Source of the DNA: Conus ventricosus
Taxonomy: Eukaryota > Mollusca > Gastropoda > Neogastropoda > Conidae
Length of the DNA stretch: 64,000 nt
Reading direction: 5' to 3'
Assembly (NCBI GenBank): GCA_018398815.1
Contig: CM031607.1
Coordinates: forward strand, 91,159,738 to 91,223,737
The position numbers and the translations under genes are program-made. Shown here in pieces: positions 10,505 through 23,215 of the stretch. Every line of letters begins with the position of its first letter. Positions within the stretch are counted from its first letter, which is position 1. The notes under the pieces were generated by a model. The model searched no databases. It was not told the DNA's origin and saw nothing but the letters and a program-made list of their open reading frames with translations.

Positions 10505-12396
10505 ACAGTTTTGTGGTCTGCTTTCAAAACACCATATTCCAGCGTGTATGCAAGCACATAGGTAGCATGAATCACACAAGATATAATCCATCTTCATCAT
10601 TCATGTAACGTTCTATATCTATTTTTATTTTCATTTAATCCTCCAGCATGGGTAGGCTCCCTGAGATTGTGAGTGTTCCAGAACAACCAAGAAACATACC
10701 AAAGCTCAAACAAATACTTAAATTGAATTCAAAGAAAACGAAAAGAAAACCATTTCTAATGACTCATACTATCGCAATGCTGGCACTCTACAAAAGAAGT
10801 GATGAAAATGCATGATCAAATATGTTTGAGTAGGTTCTAAAACAGCAATTTTAACTTACACTGAATACAAAAATTTCACAAAATGTCGCAGGATGCAGAA
10901 CAAAAATGAAAATGTAAACAAAAAAATACTTTGAACCATGCTGCAGTTCTTAACAACTCATTGCACGCAGCATATAGCAGATGCACAGCACATTCATACA
11001 CAAGCAAAAAGTGAAAGTGACTGGCAGCAACTTGGCATTTTTCAGGCGATATTCTGCAACTGTTTAAATGTATGTTCTCTGTGCCAACTTAAAAGCCTGG
11101 AAGGATGGAGCATAACAAGGTCTGAAATGGAACAAGTTCTGTAGTGTCCTTGTACAATGTGAGAAAGCCTTAGAATCATGAAAATAAAAAACAGGGAATG
11201 GGCACAAATCTATACTTCAGAGATGTCAGATAAATAGACATGGACCTCGTCCATGATAATTTTGTAACATAGGCAGACTTGAAATTTATACTGAATCCTT
11301 GCTCAGTTTTGAGCCAGTGTAAATTCCTTGTGCAAGATCTGATGTATGATGTTATCTTGGCACCTTGTAGATAAGGCAGGCTGCTGAATTTTACACGTAT
11401 GCTGAGCAAACGCCTGCAGTGAGAGGGCAGGTACACCTGAAGAAGAGCATTACAATGACCTTATCTTAAAAGGATGCAGGGAAACACCATTTCCATGGCC
11501 TGTTTGGTTAGCAAATGTCTGACAGAGCTGATCTACAGAGTTCAATACAGGCTGCTTGGTATATTTTGATTATGTGGAGTAAGTGACATTAGTACTGACA
11601 TACAGACTAAAATCATGAACATATAGCATGAATGTATGAGATTTCACGGAAGCCTCAGACTACTGGCAGCATTTCCAGTTGCTGAAGTTCATGGTACGGA
11701 TTCATTTTCCATATGTTTCTGTTTTGCAGCTCGACCATTGAAGAAAAACAAAGCTCTTTGTTGCTTTACTACTCACTGTGATTTCTTCAAACAAGGAAGT
11801 CTCCTTTTCTCAGATTGCTTGCCTATGCACATGTGGGAACTTCGATCCATCTGGCCAATTATACAGTGGAATGGAAACCAGTCAGCTCAACTGCTAAGTT
11901 TGCACTTTCCAATCTCACTAACTCCAGTCAGCACAGTGATTTCCAAGTCCATAGGTACTAAGTACCCACTGAGAAAGCAGAAAAGCCTGTGAGATGTGAG
12001 TCAATGTGTCATACAACATGACCCAATGCTAAGGAGGCTGTCTCAAGGTGCATCCATGAGATGCGGGGCCATTTCTGAAATGCCCACACTGCAGCATCAG
12101 TATATTCACTGCAATCCCTGACAACTCAGAGAAAGGCATTTGTAATTTTTTGTTTTGGTTTCATAACACCAAAATTCAACTTAAACTAATTTGCTTAAAT
12201 TTAAAATGATAACGTTAAAACTATAAGACATTTCTTTTTTTTCTGGGCAAGATGTCTGTAATTTTCTCAAAGTATCGGTAATTTTCATCGGAAGATCACA
12301 TTATGCTTGAGCCAGTCTTATCTCACAACATGCAAGTGGAGTTAACAATGCTTGAGAAGGAATAGGATAATCTCATTGCTGTTTCTTGACCCCTTC
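10505..12396. other. non-coding or unassigned stretch
   Basis: Only short unmatched ORFs are seen, the longest being 118 codons at 11,636-11,992 (+), with mixed Cys/Phe content and no recognised motif. No repeat ends or splice-flanked conserved exon were identified. Confidence 0.5.
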
Positions 12397-12780
12397 TCAC
12401 TTAAAGTTATAATGACCAAAAGTGCAGAGGTCGGTAAGGGCTGGCAATTGCACATCAGCTGAAGGAAAGCAAACCAGATAGAAAGCCCATATTCCAGCAG
12501 CCTTCCCTGCCCTTACGGGCATAGGATTATCAGCATTTACCACAAACTGATCTGCAGAAGATGAGCCATAAAAAACCTTGACCCCTAGAAGAGGCACTTG
12601 AGAACTGAGGACCAAACAAAGGTTTGTCAAGTACTGTGGGTCAGACACTTGAGCAGCTGTTGACACAGGTCTTATACGTCTAACAGGATGGTAGTTACAC
12701 AGAGCACAACCGATCCTCATCAGGAAAGGATCCCCATCTGTCACACGGGCATGCATCATGGCAGAAAGTGCCATTTTCAC
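12397..12780 (-). CDS. unassigned ORF of about 127 codons
   Basis: Minus-strand frame from about 12,780 down to a stop at 12,397. It reads MALSAMMHARVTDGDPFLMR, then RPVSTAAQVSDPQYLTNLC, VPLLGVKVFYGSSSADQFVV and GIWAFYLVCFPSADVQLP. The composition looks protein-like, unlike the neighbouring CA-driven frames. An in-frame extension upstream runs into the (CA)n tract and is not credible as coding. I do not recognise the family. It may be a fragment of a mobile element or an exon. Confidence 0.3.
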   Translation of the reverse strand: MKMALSAMMHARVTDGDPFLMRIGCALCNYHPVRRIRPVSTAAQVSDPQYLTNLCLVLSSQVPLLGVKVFYGSSSADQFVVNADNPMPVRAGKAAGIWAFYLVCFPSADVQLPALTDLCTFGHYNFK

Positions 12781-12818
12781 TAGGACAGGACCACGGAAAT
12801 GAGTTGGAGGAGGGAAGG

Positions 12819-12820
12819 GT

Positions 12821-12898
<78 letters not shown>

Positions 12899-12917
12899 AG
12901 GGGGGGGGGGGGGGGGA
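12819..12917. repeat. (GT)n microsatellite followed by poly-G
   Basis: About 38 GT dinucleotides running directly into about 17 G. Confidence 0.95.
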
Positions 12918-13199
12918 AGGGGAGAATGGGAGACTGAGACACTGACACAAACACAGGCAGAAGAGTGGACAGTGACCTGCACACAGGGACAGCGTGGCCA
13001 TCACCACCTGGGGCATGTTCCTGCTGATGTGAAATGGGAAGTAGGCGAGTGACTTTGTCCACCTAAGCCCTCCACAGCAGGGGTTTTTTTGGGTTTTTTT
13101 TTTCTGTCCCAACTTCTGCGCCACCTCAGAGGCAACGCACCCACGCCGCTCATTCCAACACCCCATCCACAGCCACAGCCCGGCCGGCCCCGCCGCAGC

Positions 13200-13332
13200 C
13201 CCGGCACGGCAATCCACAGGGAGCAGTCAATGTCAAGTCGTCATGAGGCAACCCACCAGAGGAGACACTGCACTGCTGCCGAGTCACTTCAGTGGTGTTC
13301 AGTGGTGCCTGTTCTGATCTAACATACGCAGG
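13200..13332 (-). repeat. dispersed repeat, copy 2
   Basis: Reverse-complement copy of the repeat at 2,746-2,876, diverged by scattered substitutions and small indels. Confidence 0.8.
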
Positions 13333-13664
13333 ACACCACCTATTAAGCCCCCTACTGACGACAATAATTGTTTAGTCGCGGAGCCGGCATGAGTGAGCTC
13401 TCCCTCCGGAGGGCGCAACAAGGTCCGTCCAGTGACGGCCCCCATGGACTCGCCGATACCGGTGACCCTGACGGAACCAAACCAAAGCCACAGACGTGGA
13501 GAGGACACTGAAACTGAGGTCACCATGAGAGCAGGGCATGAAGGGCCACAGAATCTGAGACTTTTTTTAATGCTGATTGATGAGAATGAGGATGATCAAG
13601 ATGATGCTACGGATTTCCATTTCGGTCTGAGACTACATGACAGGGCTGTACTCTACGCTTCCTT

Positions 13665-13922
13665 TCACAATATATCCGGCGTCAACCAGGCCCGAGAGAT
13701 ACAGGCACCTGCAGTGTTGGTCATGAAATTTGAGCAACACTCTCAGAAATGCATCCATTAAGTGGATGAAACTCGACTGTGTGGTCCCAGTCTTCCAATG
13801 AGTCCGCAGCAAACTCAACTCTGGGTAGAAAAACCCACATGACTCTGATGGGATTCGAACCCACGACCTCCCAGCCGGGAGTCCGCGACCTAACCACTTC
13901 ACCAAGCAGCTGGTCCACAACA
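13665..13922 (-). mobile_element. tRNA-derived SINE
   Basis: On the minus strand the 5' end carries a tRNA-like head: an A-box-like TGGTGAAGTGGTTAGG and a B box GGTTCGAATCCC, with a cloverleaf-like GTCGCGGACTCCCGG between. The body follows (GTGGGTTTTTCTACCCAGAG, GACTGGGACCACACAGTCGA). A second fragment of the same body is at about 63,070-63,150. The head is followed directly by body rather than a normal acceptor stem, so this is a SINE and not a tRNA gene. Confidence 0.75.
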
Positions 13923-13999
13923 GGGTATTTTGTTTGTGTGCTAAGTGCTGAAACATACAGGTCTCTTTATCCAAACCTGAACCATTTCCATATATCCGT

Positions 14000-15341
14000 T
14001 GAGAGGCATCAACTGCACATTGACAGAACAACTACTGGACTCTCATTGTCCCAGTATCATGTACTAGAACACCTATCCTTGTGTAAAATGTTTTGCCCTG
14101 TCCAGGATTCGATATCAGAGTCCCTGCAGTACAACTACAAGGATTCAATATCACTGGACCTGTAATGCCAAGGGTAATTCCTGATCGAACATGAAGGGCA
14201 TAAATGGTGGATGCCAAGCTAAAAAGGCAAGGGGGAAATGATAACACACTCATTAACAGAATCTACTAAATCTGCAATCGTAAAATGCTTTTTAATTATG
14301 TCAAGTAATGGGTCAGTGGGTAGTAAGCTGAGAAAGGTAAAATGAGACTGAGCATTATCTGATGATGCTAATTGTTCCTTACAAGTGCATTTGGCCATGT
14401 AGAGATCGAAGGAAATGGAAGTAACTCTGCCCTGTTTGGTAAAAAGCTAAGGCAGCTGGCAGGGTATCTATCTAGTGCCATCAACAAAACATAACAAAAC
14501 CCCCAAAAGCCAAACAGAGCTGGGAAATCGGTAATAACTTGCTAGTATTTGTCTAAGTTTTGTGACACCAAATTAAAAGGATTTAACATTTTAAGTTTTT
14601 GTTTTTTGTTTTTCAATGGTCACATCATTTGAAAAATAGGCACTTCATGATATTTTGAAAGTGCAGCTGGTTCCAATCAGCGTGCTGTGCGGTTCAACGC
14701 CGTTTCTGAGCTGCCATACGCAATGCATGATTCGACCCATGATGATATTACCAATTATTGTCCCTTGAGAGTCTATCACATCAGTTCATGGAGTAGAGTG
14801 AAATGCCAACAGGAATCCATCCAATCATAACTGTGCTGATCAACAATGTTCACATATGATTATACGCTGAATTATCCTTGCATGTACAGAGGCTGACACT
14901 GATACTGTATACCTATGTTTCAGTGTACAGAGGCTGGACACTGATACTGTATACCTATGTTTCAGTGAATCAAGTGATAACTAATCAAGCTAGAACAGCC
15001 AACTGAACATTAATATTGTATTACATTTACCTGATGACAAGTGAAAATACGCATAGCTCTATGTTACAATTTACAATAAAACGAATTTACAAGAAAGTTC
15101 AATTTTTCATTTATCTATATATACACTTTTCCCGTGGCCATCATCTTCATCCCTCTTCGTTTGATCAATAGATAACATCAGCAACTCTGCTGTTACGTCA
15201 AAAACACGATGATGAGGGGTTTGCAGACGACTTTTTAAGACTGTATGTTTATGAACAATTCAATGCACGCTTTGCCAAAATCATACTCACAACAGCAACA
15301 GACAATATTACACAAAATCCAAAAATCAACAATCAACTCAC
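14000..15341. other. non-coding stretch with one local duplication
   Basis: No gene recognised. A direct duplication of about 43 bp (ACTGATACTGTATACCTATG and flanks) lies at about 14,885-14,966. Confidence 0.5.
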
Positions 15342-15440
15342 TTCAAGCATTAAAAGACTGCGCAGTAAAAATATCCAATTCGCTGCAGCGGACCAGGAAC
15401 TCTCGACCAGACGCCATGTTTAAACAGTGACCTCCCTTGA
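15342..15440 (-). promoter_or_regulatory. possible 5' noncoding exon of the minus-strand gene, with a 24-aa uORF
   Basis: On the minus strand AAACATGGCGTC opens a 24-codon frame (MASGREFLVRCSELDIFTAQ, then SFNA, stop; 15,417-15,343). One base after the stop is a perfect donor GAA|GTGAGT at 15,341. The arrangement fits a 5' exon with an upstream ORF spliced to a coding exon whose acceptor sits just before the ATG, which is what the ASK-like exon at 6,068 requires. The upper boundary is arbitrary. The link to the ASK gene is inference. Confidence 0.3.
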
Positions 15441-15603
15441 AAGGTCACAAAAAATAAGTTTAACAGCAGCTTTTATCTAATGATTTGATACGTCGAGCTG
15501 CATGATTTTAAGATTTTGACCTTAAAAGAAAGAGAGGAATGTTTTATTTGCAGTGATCCCGGAAAAAAAATGATGTCAACAATGAGCAACACAGCCTTCC
15601 GTG

Positions 15604-15611
15604 ACGTCATC
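15604..15611. promoter_or_regulatory. CRE-like palindrome TGACGTCA
   Basis: A perfect TGACGTCA about 190 bp upstream (minus-strand sense) of the possible 5' exon. An 8-bp match can occur by chance; its interest is that the same palindrome lies 36 bp upstream of the HGD start codon. Confidence 0.35.
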
Positions 15612-16024
15612 AAATAATGTACCCCTAATATTTTCTTCTTTCATGCGACTAGCCTATCAGCACTGAAACGTTTCTCGTCTTCTTTGGCAGACAACGTGCA
15701 CATGCCCGACGAAACTGCTGGTCTTTAATCATTTGTTTTGATTTTGATTCTGATTGATTGCGTAAGTTCCTTGCATCCATGGATTTGATATTATTGCAGC
15801 AGTGATCAACTGAGAAAAATAGATTTCCAGGTAGATATGACTCGAGAATGTGCCCACCTATGTGGCCGTGCTGTCGAATCGAGTCGAAGGTTGATTTAAA
15901 CGTCGTGTTGGCTAAAGCCCTAAGGGACAGATAGTTGCAAAGTGAGGTGACTGCAGGCGGAAATTGAAACAATTTTTAAAAGGTATTTGAAGTAACTCCG
16001 CCAGATAACATAGACAAACGAATT

Positions 16025-16080
16025 ACAAGACAAGACACGACGCGTTTCGACCTCTTAGGTGTTCTTCAGGCAAGACAAAC
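16025..16080 (-). ncRNA. hammerhead-like ribozyme motif, degenerate
   Basis: On the minus strand the order is CUGAAGA (16,069-16,063), a hairpin ACCU-AAG-AGGU, CGAAAC and then GCGUC followed by GUGUC. This is the hammerhead order CUGANGA - stem II - GAAA - short stem III - NUH. Stem III would be A-U plus C-G with almost no loop, as in Penelope-type hammerheads. Stem I and the core-proximal pair of stem II are weak, so activity is doubtful. It is probably a relic of a Penelope-like element. Confidence 0.4.
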
Positions 16081-16580
16081 AATTCTCAAGACAAATGAAA
16101 ATGAAGTTGAAAATAACATTAGGCAGGGAACAGTAAACCCTACTTTTTTTAAAATTATCTAACGAAAATGAAGAACGAGCAATCACTTATCTTCTCGAAC
16201 TCGGCACAAGATGGACGCTAGATCAAGGGATTAGGGATCATGGGACTCCAGGCGCCTTGGGAACAGTGTATACACATAAACAGAAATCAGTATTCATTGT
16301 GGCAGGTGCGGTCATCAGCAGTAGTCTTGGGTACGGTCGTTATCTCGAAGGCCACGGTCTGGTTCTGGATGGGGGCTTTCATCTCTTGCTGTCTCAGGTC
16401 TGGTTCCAAGCCATCATGATTTTCTACTTGGCACAGTACAGTATAGGAAGTGTCCACTTAAAGCAACATCCAATGGATGAACTCTCGTGCGAGTGCCACT
16501 ACAACGACTAAAGTAAACTCGGATTTCTGCTGTTCAGCTATGAAAAAGCAATCAGTCATATCACTTACTCGCAAAATTTC

Positions 16581-16615
<35 letters not shown>

Positions 16616-17675
16616 CTTGCCTTTTTAAGTGCTTGTGTGTGTAAGTCAGTTTTAAATTTAATGTCATTCCACTCGATCTAGGTGATATTAGACAGGAAAA
16701 AATGACACCACCCATCAACCCGAAAACAAACAAACTAAACAAACCCTAATGATGAAACTGGAAAAATACGAATGGTTTTAATGTGGAAGAGAAGAGTGAA
16801 AGGTAGGAGACGGATGAAGATGGTCCTTTCGTATATTATTTCATGTAGATTTATCAATCAATTTGTTGTATATATGTGCGCATGCGTGCGTGCGTGCGTG
16901 CGTGCGTGCATGCGTGTGTGTGTGTTGTGTGTGTGTGTGTGTAGGGGGGTGATATCTTTCTGCAGCTCCTGATGTTGATTGTCCAACAGAAGAGATTATA
17001 GCTATTGATAAAATCAAATCAACAAGCATCTCCGCTTTCTTATTTATCTCACCTTCCTTTTACAGTTTATCTTGCGTGACCTGTATTTATGACATGCGAT
17101 TTAAGTAAACGTTGCCTCCTTGTTCACGAGGTTTGAGGTATTTGTTTTGTTTGCTTTGTTTTGCTTTGTTTTGTTTTAATATTCATCTAGTGTGGTGGAA
17201 TGTGTGAATGACAAACCCGTTTACGTTAAATCTGTGTCTGATATTTTTATTTCCTCTATTTCTTCTCAATAACCATAGCTTTAATATACCAAGTCAAAGG
17301 CCTCTGCCCTGGTGAAACCATGCTTTCGTCCCCCTTTTTTGTGGTAACACTACTCATACAATATCCTGTGTCCACACGAGCGTCAAGGTTTATTTTTTAA
17401 TTATCCAATGACAAAATATTGCAAAGGAAGTGTAATGAATATCTGATAGTTGAACACATTTTGCTTTTGCTTTACTCAAAGGAAATAAATAGAAAATATG
17501 TTGCCAGTTTTCGTTGTTAATTTATTTCAGATAATCTGCTCTCAAGCGTTCGTTAAAAAAAAACAAAAAAAAAAAACGGACATTTATCAGTTTCATAATC
17601 TGTTTCGTCGTTTCTTACAGCCCTGTACGTCCTCCTTCTTTCCCCTCCTTGCCCCCAAATCTGTCTGTCTGTCCG

Positions 17676-17700
<25 letters not shown>
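16081..17700. other. non-coding stretch with GT/GCGT microsatellites
   Basis: Contains (GT)n at 16,581-16,612 and (GC/GT)n at 16,878-16,942, with AT-rich sequence between. No gene recognised. Confidence 0.6.
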
Positions 17701-17707
<7 letters not shown>

Positions 17708-17870
17708 TGACGACAGAGTTTCAAGATGGTGGAAACTGTCAGCTACTAAACTTACATCTGGCTGAAATTAAGCAATTCTACCCGCACCATGACCAGAATG
17801 ACAAGATCAAGAAGTCTGCGTAAACATCAAAACAGCCTGACTTCGGAAAACAGAGTCAAGTGAGAAGAAA

Positions 17871-19079
17871 ATGCGTGAAGAGCCAGCCTGTTTTCGGGAA
17901 GAAGTTTTGGAGCGAGCTGCGCTGCAAGCCGTGGACGCTCAAACAGGCCCTAACGAAGAAACGAGCAGCGATGAAAACTGTGCAACTACTTCAGACACAG
18001 TAAGTGAAATCAAGGAGCTGAAACAACTAATTGAGAAACTGTGTGAGAGGATTGTTTCATTAGAAAAAAACTGTAAATGAGCAAAACAATCTGATTTCTA
18101 ACTTTAGCAAACCACCAGTAGGGTCTCCAAAAGAACAGTGCAACAGTAAGGCACAGAACGTCAGTTCTAAAAAATCAAACTCAAGTCAAAGCCTCACGTA
18201 CGCGGAAGCTGCAAGGCCAGTCCCACCAGCTCTCAGTCCCAAACCGTCAAAAACAACTGGTTCGGGACTGACAGAGCGCAAGACCAACAACAAGAAAGAA
18301 AACAAAATAAGAGAGCAGAAAAAGAACTCAGAACGTCCCATCAATAACGTCAAAAGCAAAAATGACGTCAAAGGGCGTTCGAATAGAACTGAGGAAATCA
18401 AGATAGAAGAAATGCAGGACGTCCCTCTTGTTTTGCTTTTGCACGATTCTGTGTTGAATGGAGTCAATGGGAGAAGACTCGGACGTCTTACGGTTTTAGT
18501 ACCTTGTCAAGGAAAGCTCATAAGATCAGTGACTTAAAACCAACATTGGAGAATGCAGACTGAGTATCCTCAGTTGAAAGACCAGTGGATGCTATTGTTA
18601 TCCACTGTGGGATAAACGATCTGAAACATACGGATCCCAATGTCTGCAGTAAAAACTTTTCTACAACTGTTAAAGGCATTGCTGCAAAAAATCCTCAAGC
18701 AGATATCATTATCAGCAAAATCGCGCCTGTCGGTCATCAAGAGCTGGGCATGAAAATTGATTTGTTTAATGCTTTTACAAGCTCCGAGTTGTCTGACGTG
18801 GCAAAAGTGAGCTTCATCAGTCACGCCAACCTGAAGCCGAACAACAGGACGCTGCTAAACGGCCTTCACCCGACCCGGAGAGGAGCCAGTGTGCTTGCCG
18901 GCAACTTGGGGAGACACGTCCGGCAGCTGTTCTGGACGACACCTAGGAAGACCACGAGACGCACCATGCCACATTCACCCAGGGGTTTTCCATCTCATCC
19001 CAGGCGTCATGACCTGCCGTTTCCACTGGAGAGGCGTGCTTGGTGGAACTACTATGACGTTTTGAGTGACTGGTACTAG
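17871..19079 (+). pseudogene. LINE ORF1 remnant: coiled coil plus SGNH/GDSL esterase-like domain
   Basis: The first piece (17,871-18,080) ends in a heptad-like EIKELKQLIEKLCERIVSLE coiled coil. The later piece (18,585-19,079) has VIHCGINDLKH, the GxND block of SGNH hydrolases, and LNGLHPTRRGASVLAGNLGR, which resembles their final D/N-x-x-H block. Between them the frame is broken. This layout is known for ORF1 of several CR1/I-like LINEs. It sits immediately upstream of an endonuclease-RT ORF on the same strand. Confidence 0.7.
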
Positions 19080-19310
19080 ATTTATATTACCTACTCAGAA
19101 CATTTGTTGGTTTCATGGAAGTAGATTTGTTTAATTTCAGCACAGAAATTACCCAGTCTGACAGGTAAATACTCAGCGGAAGGAAGTTATCAATGTTATC
19201 TTGAAAATTAGAAGACTCTCTCTCTCTCTCTCTCTCTCTGCTTATTTGTGTACTTATTTGTTTTATTTGCACCCCCCTCCCTGCTATTCTGTTGCTAGTT
19301 TATCAGTGAC

Positions 19311-22300
19311 ATGCCTGATAACTCATTTAAGATTTTGCAATGGAATGCCAGATCTGTGTTCACGAACGAAGCATTTTTACGTCAGCATCTGGTAAATAAC
19401 TGCTACAAAATATTGATTTTGCAATCACTAAATGTGTGCAAATCTAAATTACCAAAATTAGCACACTTTTATTATCCCCCAGTGCACAATCGAGTTTTTG
19501 ACACAAAGGAAAAAGTCAGCACTGCTATATATATCAGAGAAGGCAGAGAAGGCACGACCATCACCTGCACCGTCTGATCTTGCAAACTTACATTCGTGCG
19601 CGGCCACAGTAAAAGTCATTGTTCTCAACACTGTGTCTGTATATCTGCCTAAAGGTCCAGACGAGAAAAATACTGAATGGTTACATACAATAGACAGCTG
19701 TAAGGAAAGATGGTTGATTGCCGGAGATTTTAATGCTCACTCTCCATTTTGGGACAAAGGTTGTTCATCCATAACAAGCAATCGTTTTCTTGAAAACGTG
19801 GTGGATTCTTCATTGTATTTGCTTAATGATGGGAGTATAACTAGGATTCCTGACATTCCCACTCATAGATCAAGCGCAATAGATCTGACAATGATTTCCC
19901 CCCAATTAGCTTTTGATTGCTTATGGCAAACTTTTGATGACACTCTTGGAAGTGATCATCTGCCCATCAAAATAAAAGTGAAGAAAACCACCTAGAAATG
20001 AAAAAAGCTAAGTCACACTCTAATCGAACAATTGCAAAGTAAAGTGGCTTTACTGACAGCGTTTTGTGCTAAAGAAGTTTCTCATCATAAGGACCTTCAA
20101 AAAGTGTGGCAAAAATTTCAAACTATGAAAAAAGGGATAAATCTCCCAAGATATCCAGTTAATTTGGATAATAAAAAATTCTCAACCTCATCTGAAAAAG
20201 CAGAAGCATTCGCTAACATGTTTTCAAAGACAATGCGTCTAGAAAGTCTTCCACAAGATTGCATACAACATAGGAAAAGGGAAGAAAAAACAGAGATGTA
20301 CGAAGAGCCAATTTCAAAATAATGACCACTATATAAATGCCCCCATAACTAAATGCGAGTTAAACGACTCCATCTCCCTGATAGGTAATATATCATCATC
20401 AGTTGGATTGGACGCTGTTTCGAATGAAATGCTAAAACATTTACCAGATAATTATCTTTGTTTTTTATTGAAAATATTCCAACGGGTTTGCAATAATGGT
20501 GTTATGCCATCAATTTGGAAACAGTCTGTAATTATTCCCATTGTAAAGCAAGGAAAGTCCCCCACAAGTGTCCACAGTTACCGTCCTGTAGCTCTGACGT
20601 CTCATGTAGGAAAACTTATGGAAAGAATTATACTAAATAGGCTTATCTATTTTAGTGATTGAAAATGAAATAATACCTGTTAATCAAGCAGGCTTTAAAA
20701 AAGGAAGATCAACAACTGACCACATTGTAAAATTAACAACACAAATTAAGCATCAATTTGCCAGGCGAAAGAGTACTCTGGCGACATTTTTCGATGTTAA
20801 AAAAGCCTTTGATAGCGTGTGGCATGCTAGATTGCTTTATAAACTGAAGAAAATTGGCATATCTGGTAATGTTCATAACTACGTTAGAGAATTTTTATCA
20901 GAAAGAAGTTTGCAAGTCAGGGTAGAAAACACATATTCAAATTTTAAATCGTTAGAAATGGGCATTCCCCAAAGGTTCCGTAATTGCTCCAATGTTATTT
21001 AATATTTTAATTTTAATTGTTACATGATCTCCCAAAGCACGTAACTAAAACCACTACCGTTGTGCAGTATGCTGATGATCTGTGTATGTGGATAAATGCT
21101 AGTCTAAGAAAAAACACGCCAAAAAGATCAATCAGCTATTACAAAAAAATATATCAGGCAGAGCTAAATAATCTTTGTAAGTACTTGTTTGAAAATGGAC
21201 TGAAATAATGTATATAGTGTTATTTAATAATGGTGATGATCCTGTTGATCTGCCGTCTTTTAGACTTGATGGAATAACACTTCAGTGTGTCCACTCAGTA
21301 AAATTCTTAGGAGTTTACTTCACATCTAAATTGACATGGAAAGTTCACATTGATTATCTCTTAAACCAGGCTAGTAAAAGTTTGAAATTTTTGAAAATCT
21401 TAAGCAAGCAAAGCTGGTGCCAGGATGTAAAAACATTGAAACATCTGGCAATATCACTCGTTCGTTCTAAGCTATCGTATGCTCAAGAAGCTTTCTTTTG
21501 TGCTCCTTAATATTTGTTGCAAAACTGCAAAGTGTTGATAGCAAGGCTTTTAAATTATGCTTGGGAATCCCTGTACATGCTTCTACAGTAGGGACATATT
21601 CGGAAATTGATGTTTTGCCTTTAAACGAATACAGAACACTCACTTTGGCAAAACATATTGTGAAATGTACAGCTATGAAAGGTGTAAATGAAACAGAAAA
21701 GAAATCTCTTTAAATCCATCTACTGATTACCCCAAACGAGCGAAAAACATTTCCTGCTTGTCTACTATTGGCTCGTACTCTGCCCATTTGTTGCAGAAAA
21801 CTGATTTGACCCCCGACTCTTTGGCAAAGATCTCTCATACTGATCCAATCCCAAGCTGGAAAGAAACAGGGCAAAATTTGACCTTAATCACACTGATGCT
21901 AAAAAAGCTGATCATCCGCATATCTTGTCATATTCAGCAAAGATGCATATGCAAAGCAAGTATCCTAACCATCTTAAGGTATATACTGATGGATCATTGA
22001 CAAATAACAAAAACGCTGGATCCGCTTTTGTTATTCCATCACTTAAAGTAGATAAAGCGTATTCAGTAGGAAAAAATCGATCTATCTTAGTCGCCGAAAT
22101 GATAGCTATACTAATGGCTTTGACATATTTAATTGATTTACCGCAATCAATCTTGCAAGTAGTGTTATGTGTCGACTCAATGTCAGTACTAACAATCTAT
22201 CAGGTTTTCAGTTCTATCTCTGAAAACTTTGTTTTAAAGGAAATATGTTATTTAATTCATATTTTGATGTGCAAAGGGACCGATTTAACTTTTTCTGGGT

Positions 22301-22814
22301 CCCTTCCCACTGTGGAATTTGGGGCAATGAATTTGCTGACAGATCTGCCAAAAAAGGAGTCAAAACTGAAATGAGTGTACAGTCACTTTCTGTCCCCTTG
22401 ACTTTTCAAGAGTGTCATCAAGTTTTAAAACAAGTGGCTTGGGACGTTTTTAGAAACAACCAGAACATCCCCTGTTTGCGGGTTAATGCTCGAAATAGCC
22501 ATGTTCTCAGCTTTGATCAGGTTGAAGGCATTGAACACCTGCAGGTTCGTGATATGTATCAGTACAGAAACTTTGTTTCAGTATTTTATAGACTGAAACT
22601 TGACGCATTCAGAACGAAATATAGTGCAGGAACAAAATGCATATGTGGTAAGGCAAACGTGTCGAGAGCCCACGTTTTATTTGATTGTGTGACTCTTAAG
22701 GCATACTTACCATGTTTATTAGGCATGACAGTGGCTGATGTTTTTTCTGATATTGATTTTGCTTTCAAAGTTACCTTTTGTTTAATATGTAGTCCTGTTA
22801 GATATTTGCTATAA
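19311..22814 (+). pseudogene. LINE ORF2: AP endonuclease - RT - RNase H, frame-broken
   Basis: The pieces are in order. The endonuclease (19,311-19,995) has FKILQWNARSV, RWLIAGDFNAHSPFWD and GSDHLPIKI. The reverse transcriptase (20,032-21,510) has YRPVALTSHVGKLMERIIL, QAGFKKGRSTTDH, FDVKKAFDSVWH, GIPQ and VQYADDLCMW, then a thumb-like KFLGVYFTSKLTW. The RNase H (21,925-22,814) has YTDGSLTN and WVPSHCGIWGNEFADRSAKK. RT plus C-terminal RNase H points to the I/Jockey superfamily. The frame breaks at several places (about 19,580, 20,320, 20,660, 20,985, 21,510, 21,925), at least one in an A run, so the copy is young but either dead or affected by sequencing slips. No poly-A tail is seen; a TC/CA-rich tract follows. 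Confidence 0.9.
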
Positions 22815-22877
22815 TGTTATAAGTAGTAAATATTCCATATTTTGCGTGCACTTCCACACACCTATGCATCACACACA

Positions 22878-22913
<36 letters not shown>

Positions 22914-23040
22914 GTCTAATATCACACAATTTTGTGAAAAGACGTAAAATGAAACTACTACTACTAACTACTACTACTACACACACACACACACACACAC
23001 ACAAGCGCGTGCACATGCACAAACAAACGCCACACATTTG

Positions 23041-23215
<175 letters not shown>

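Noticed and set aside
13845..13922. Minus-strand tRNA gene
   Set aside because: tRNA-like boxes are followed by a SINE body present elsewhere in the window; the acceptor stem does not close.
15649..15972. 107-codon minus-strand ORF as a gene
   Set aside because: No motif, no supporting splice sites, and close to a possible promoter and a Penelope-like relic. Kept as chance.
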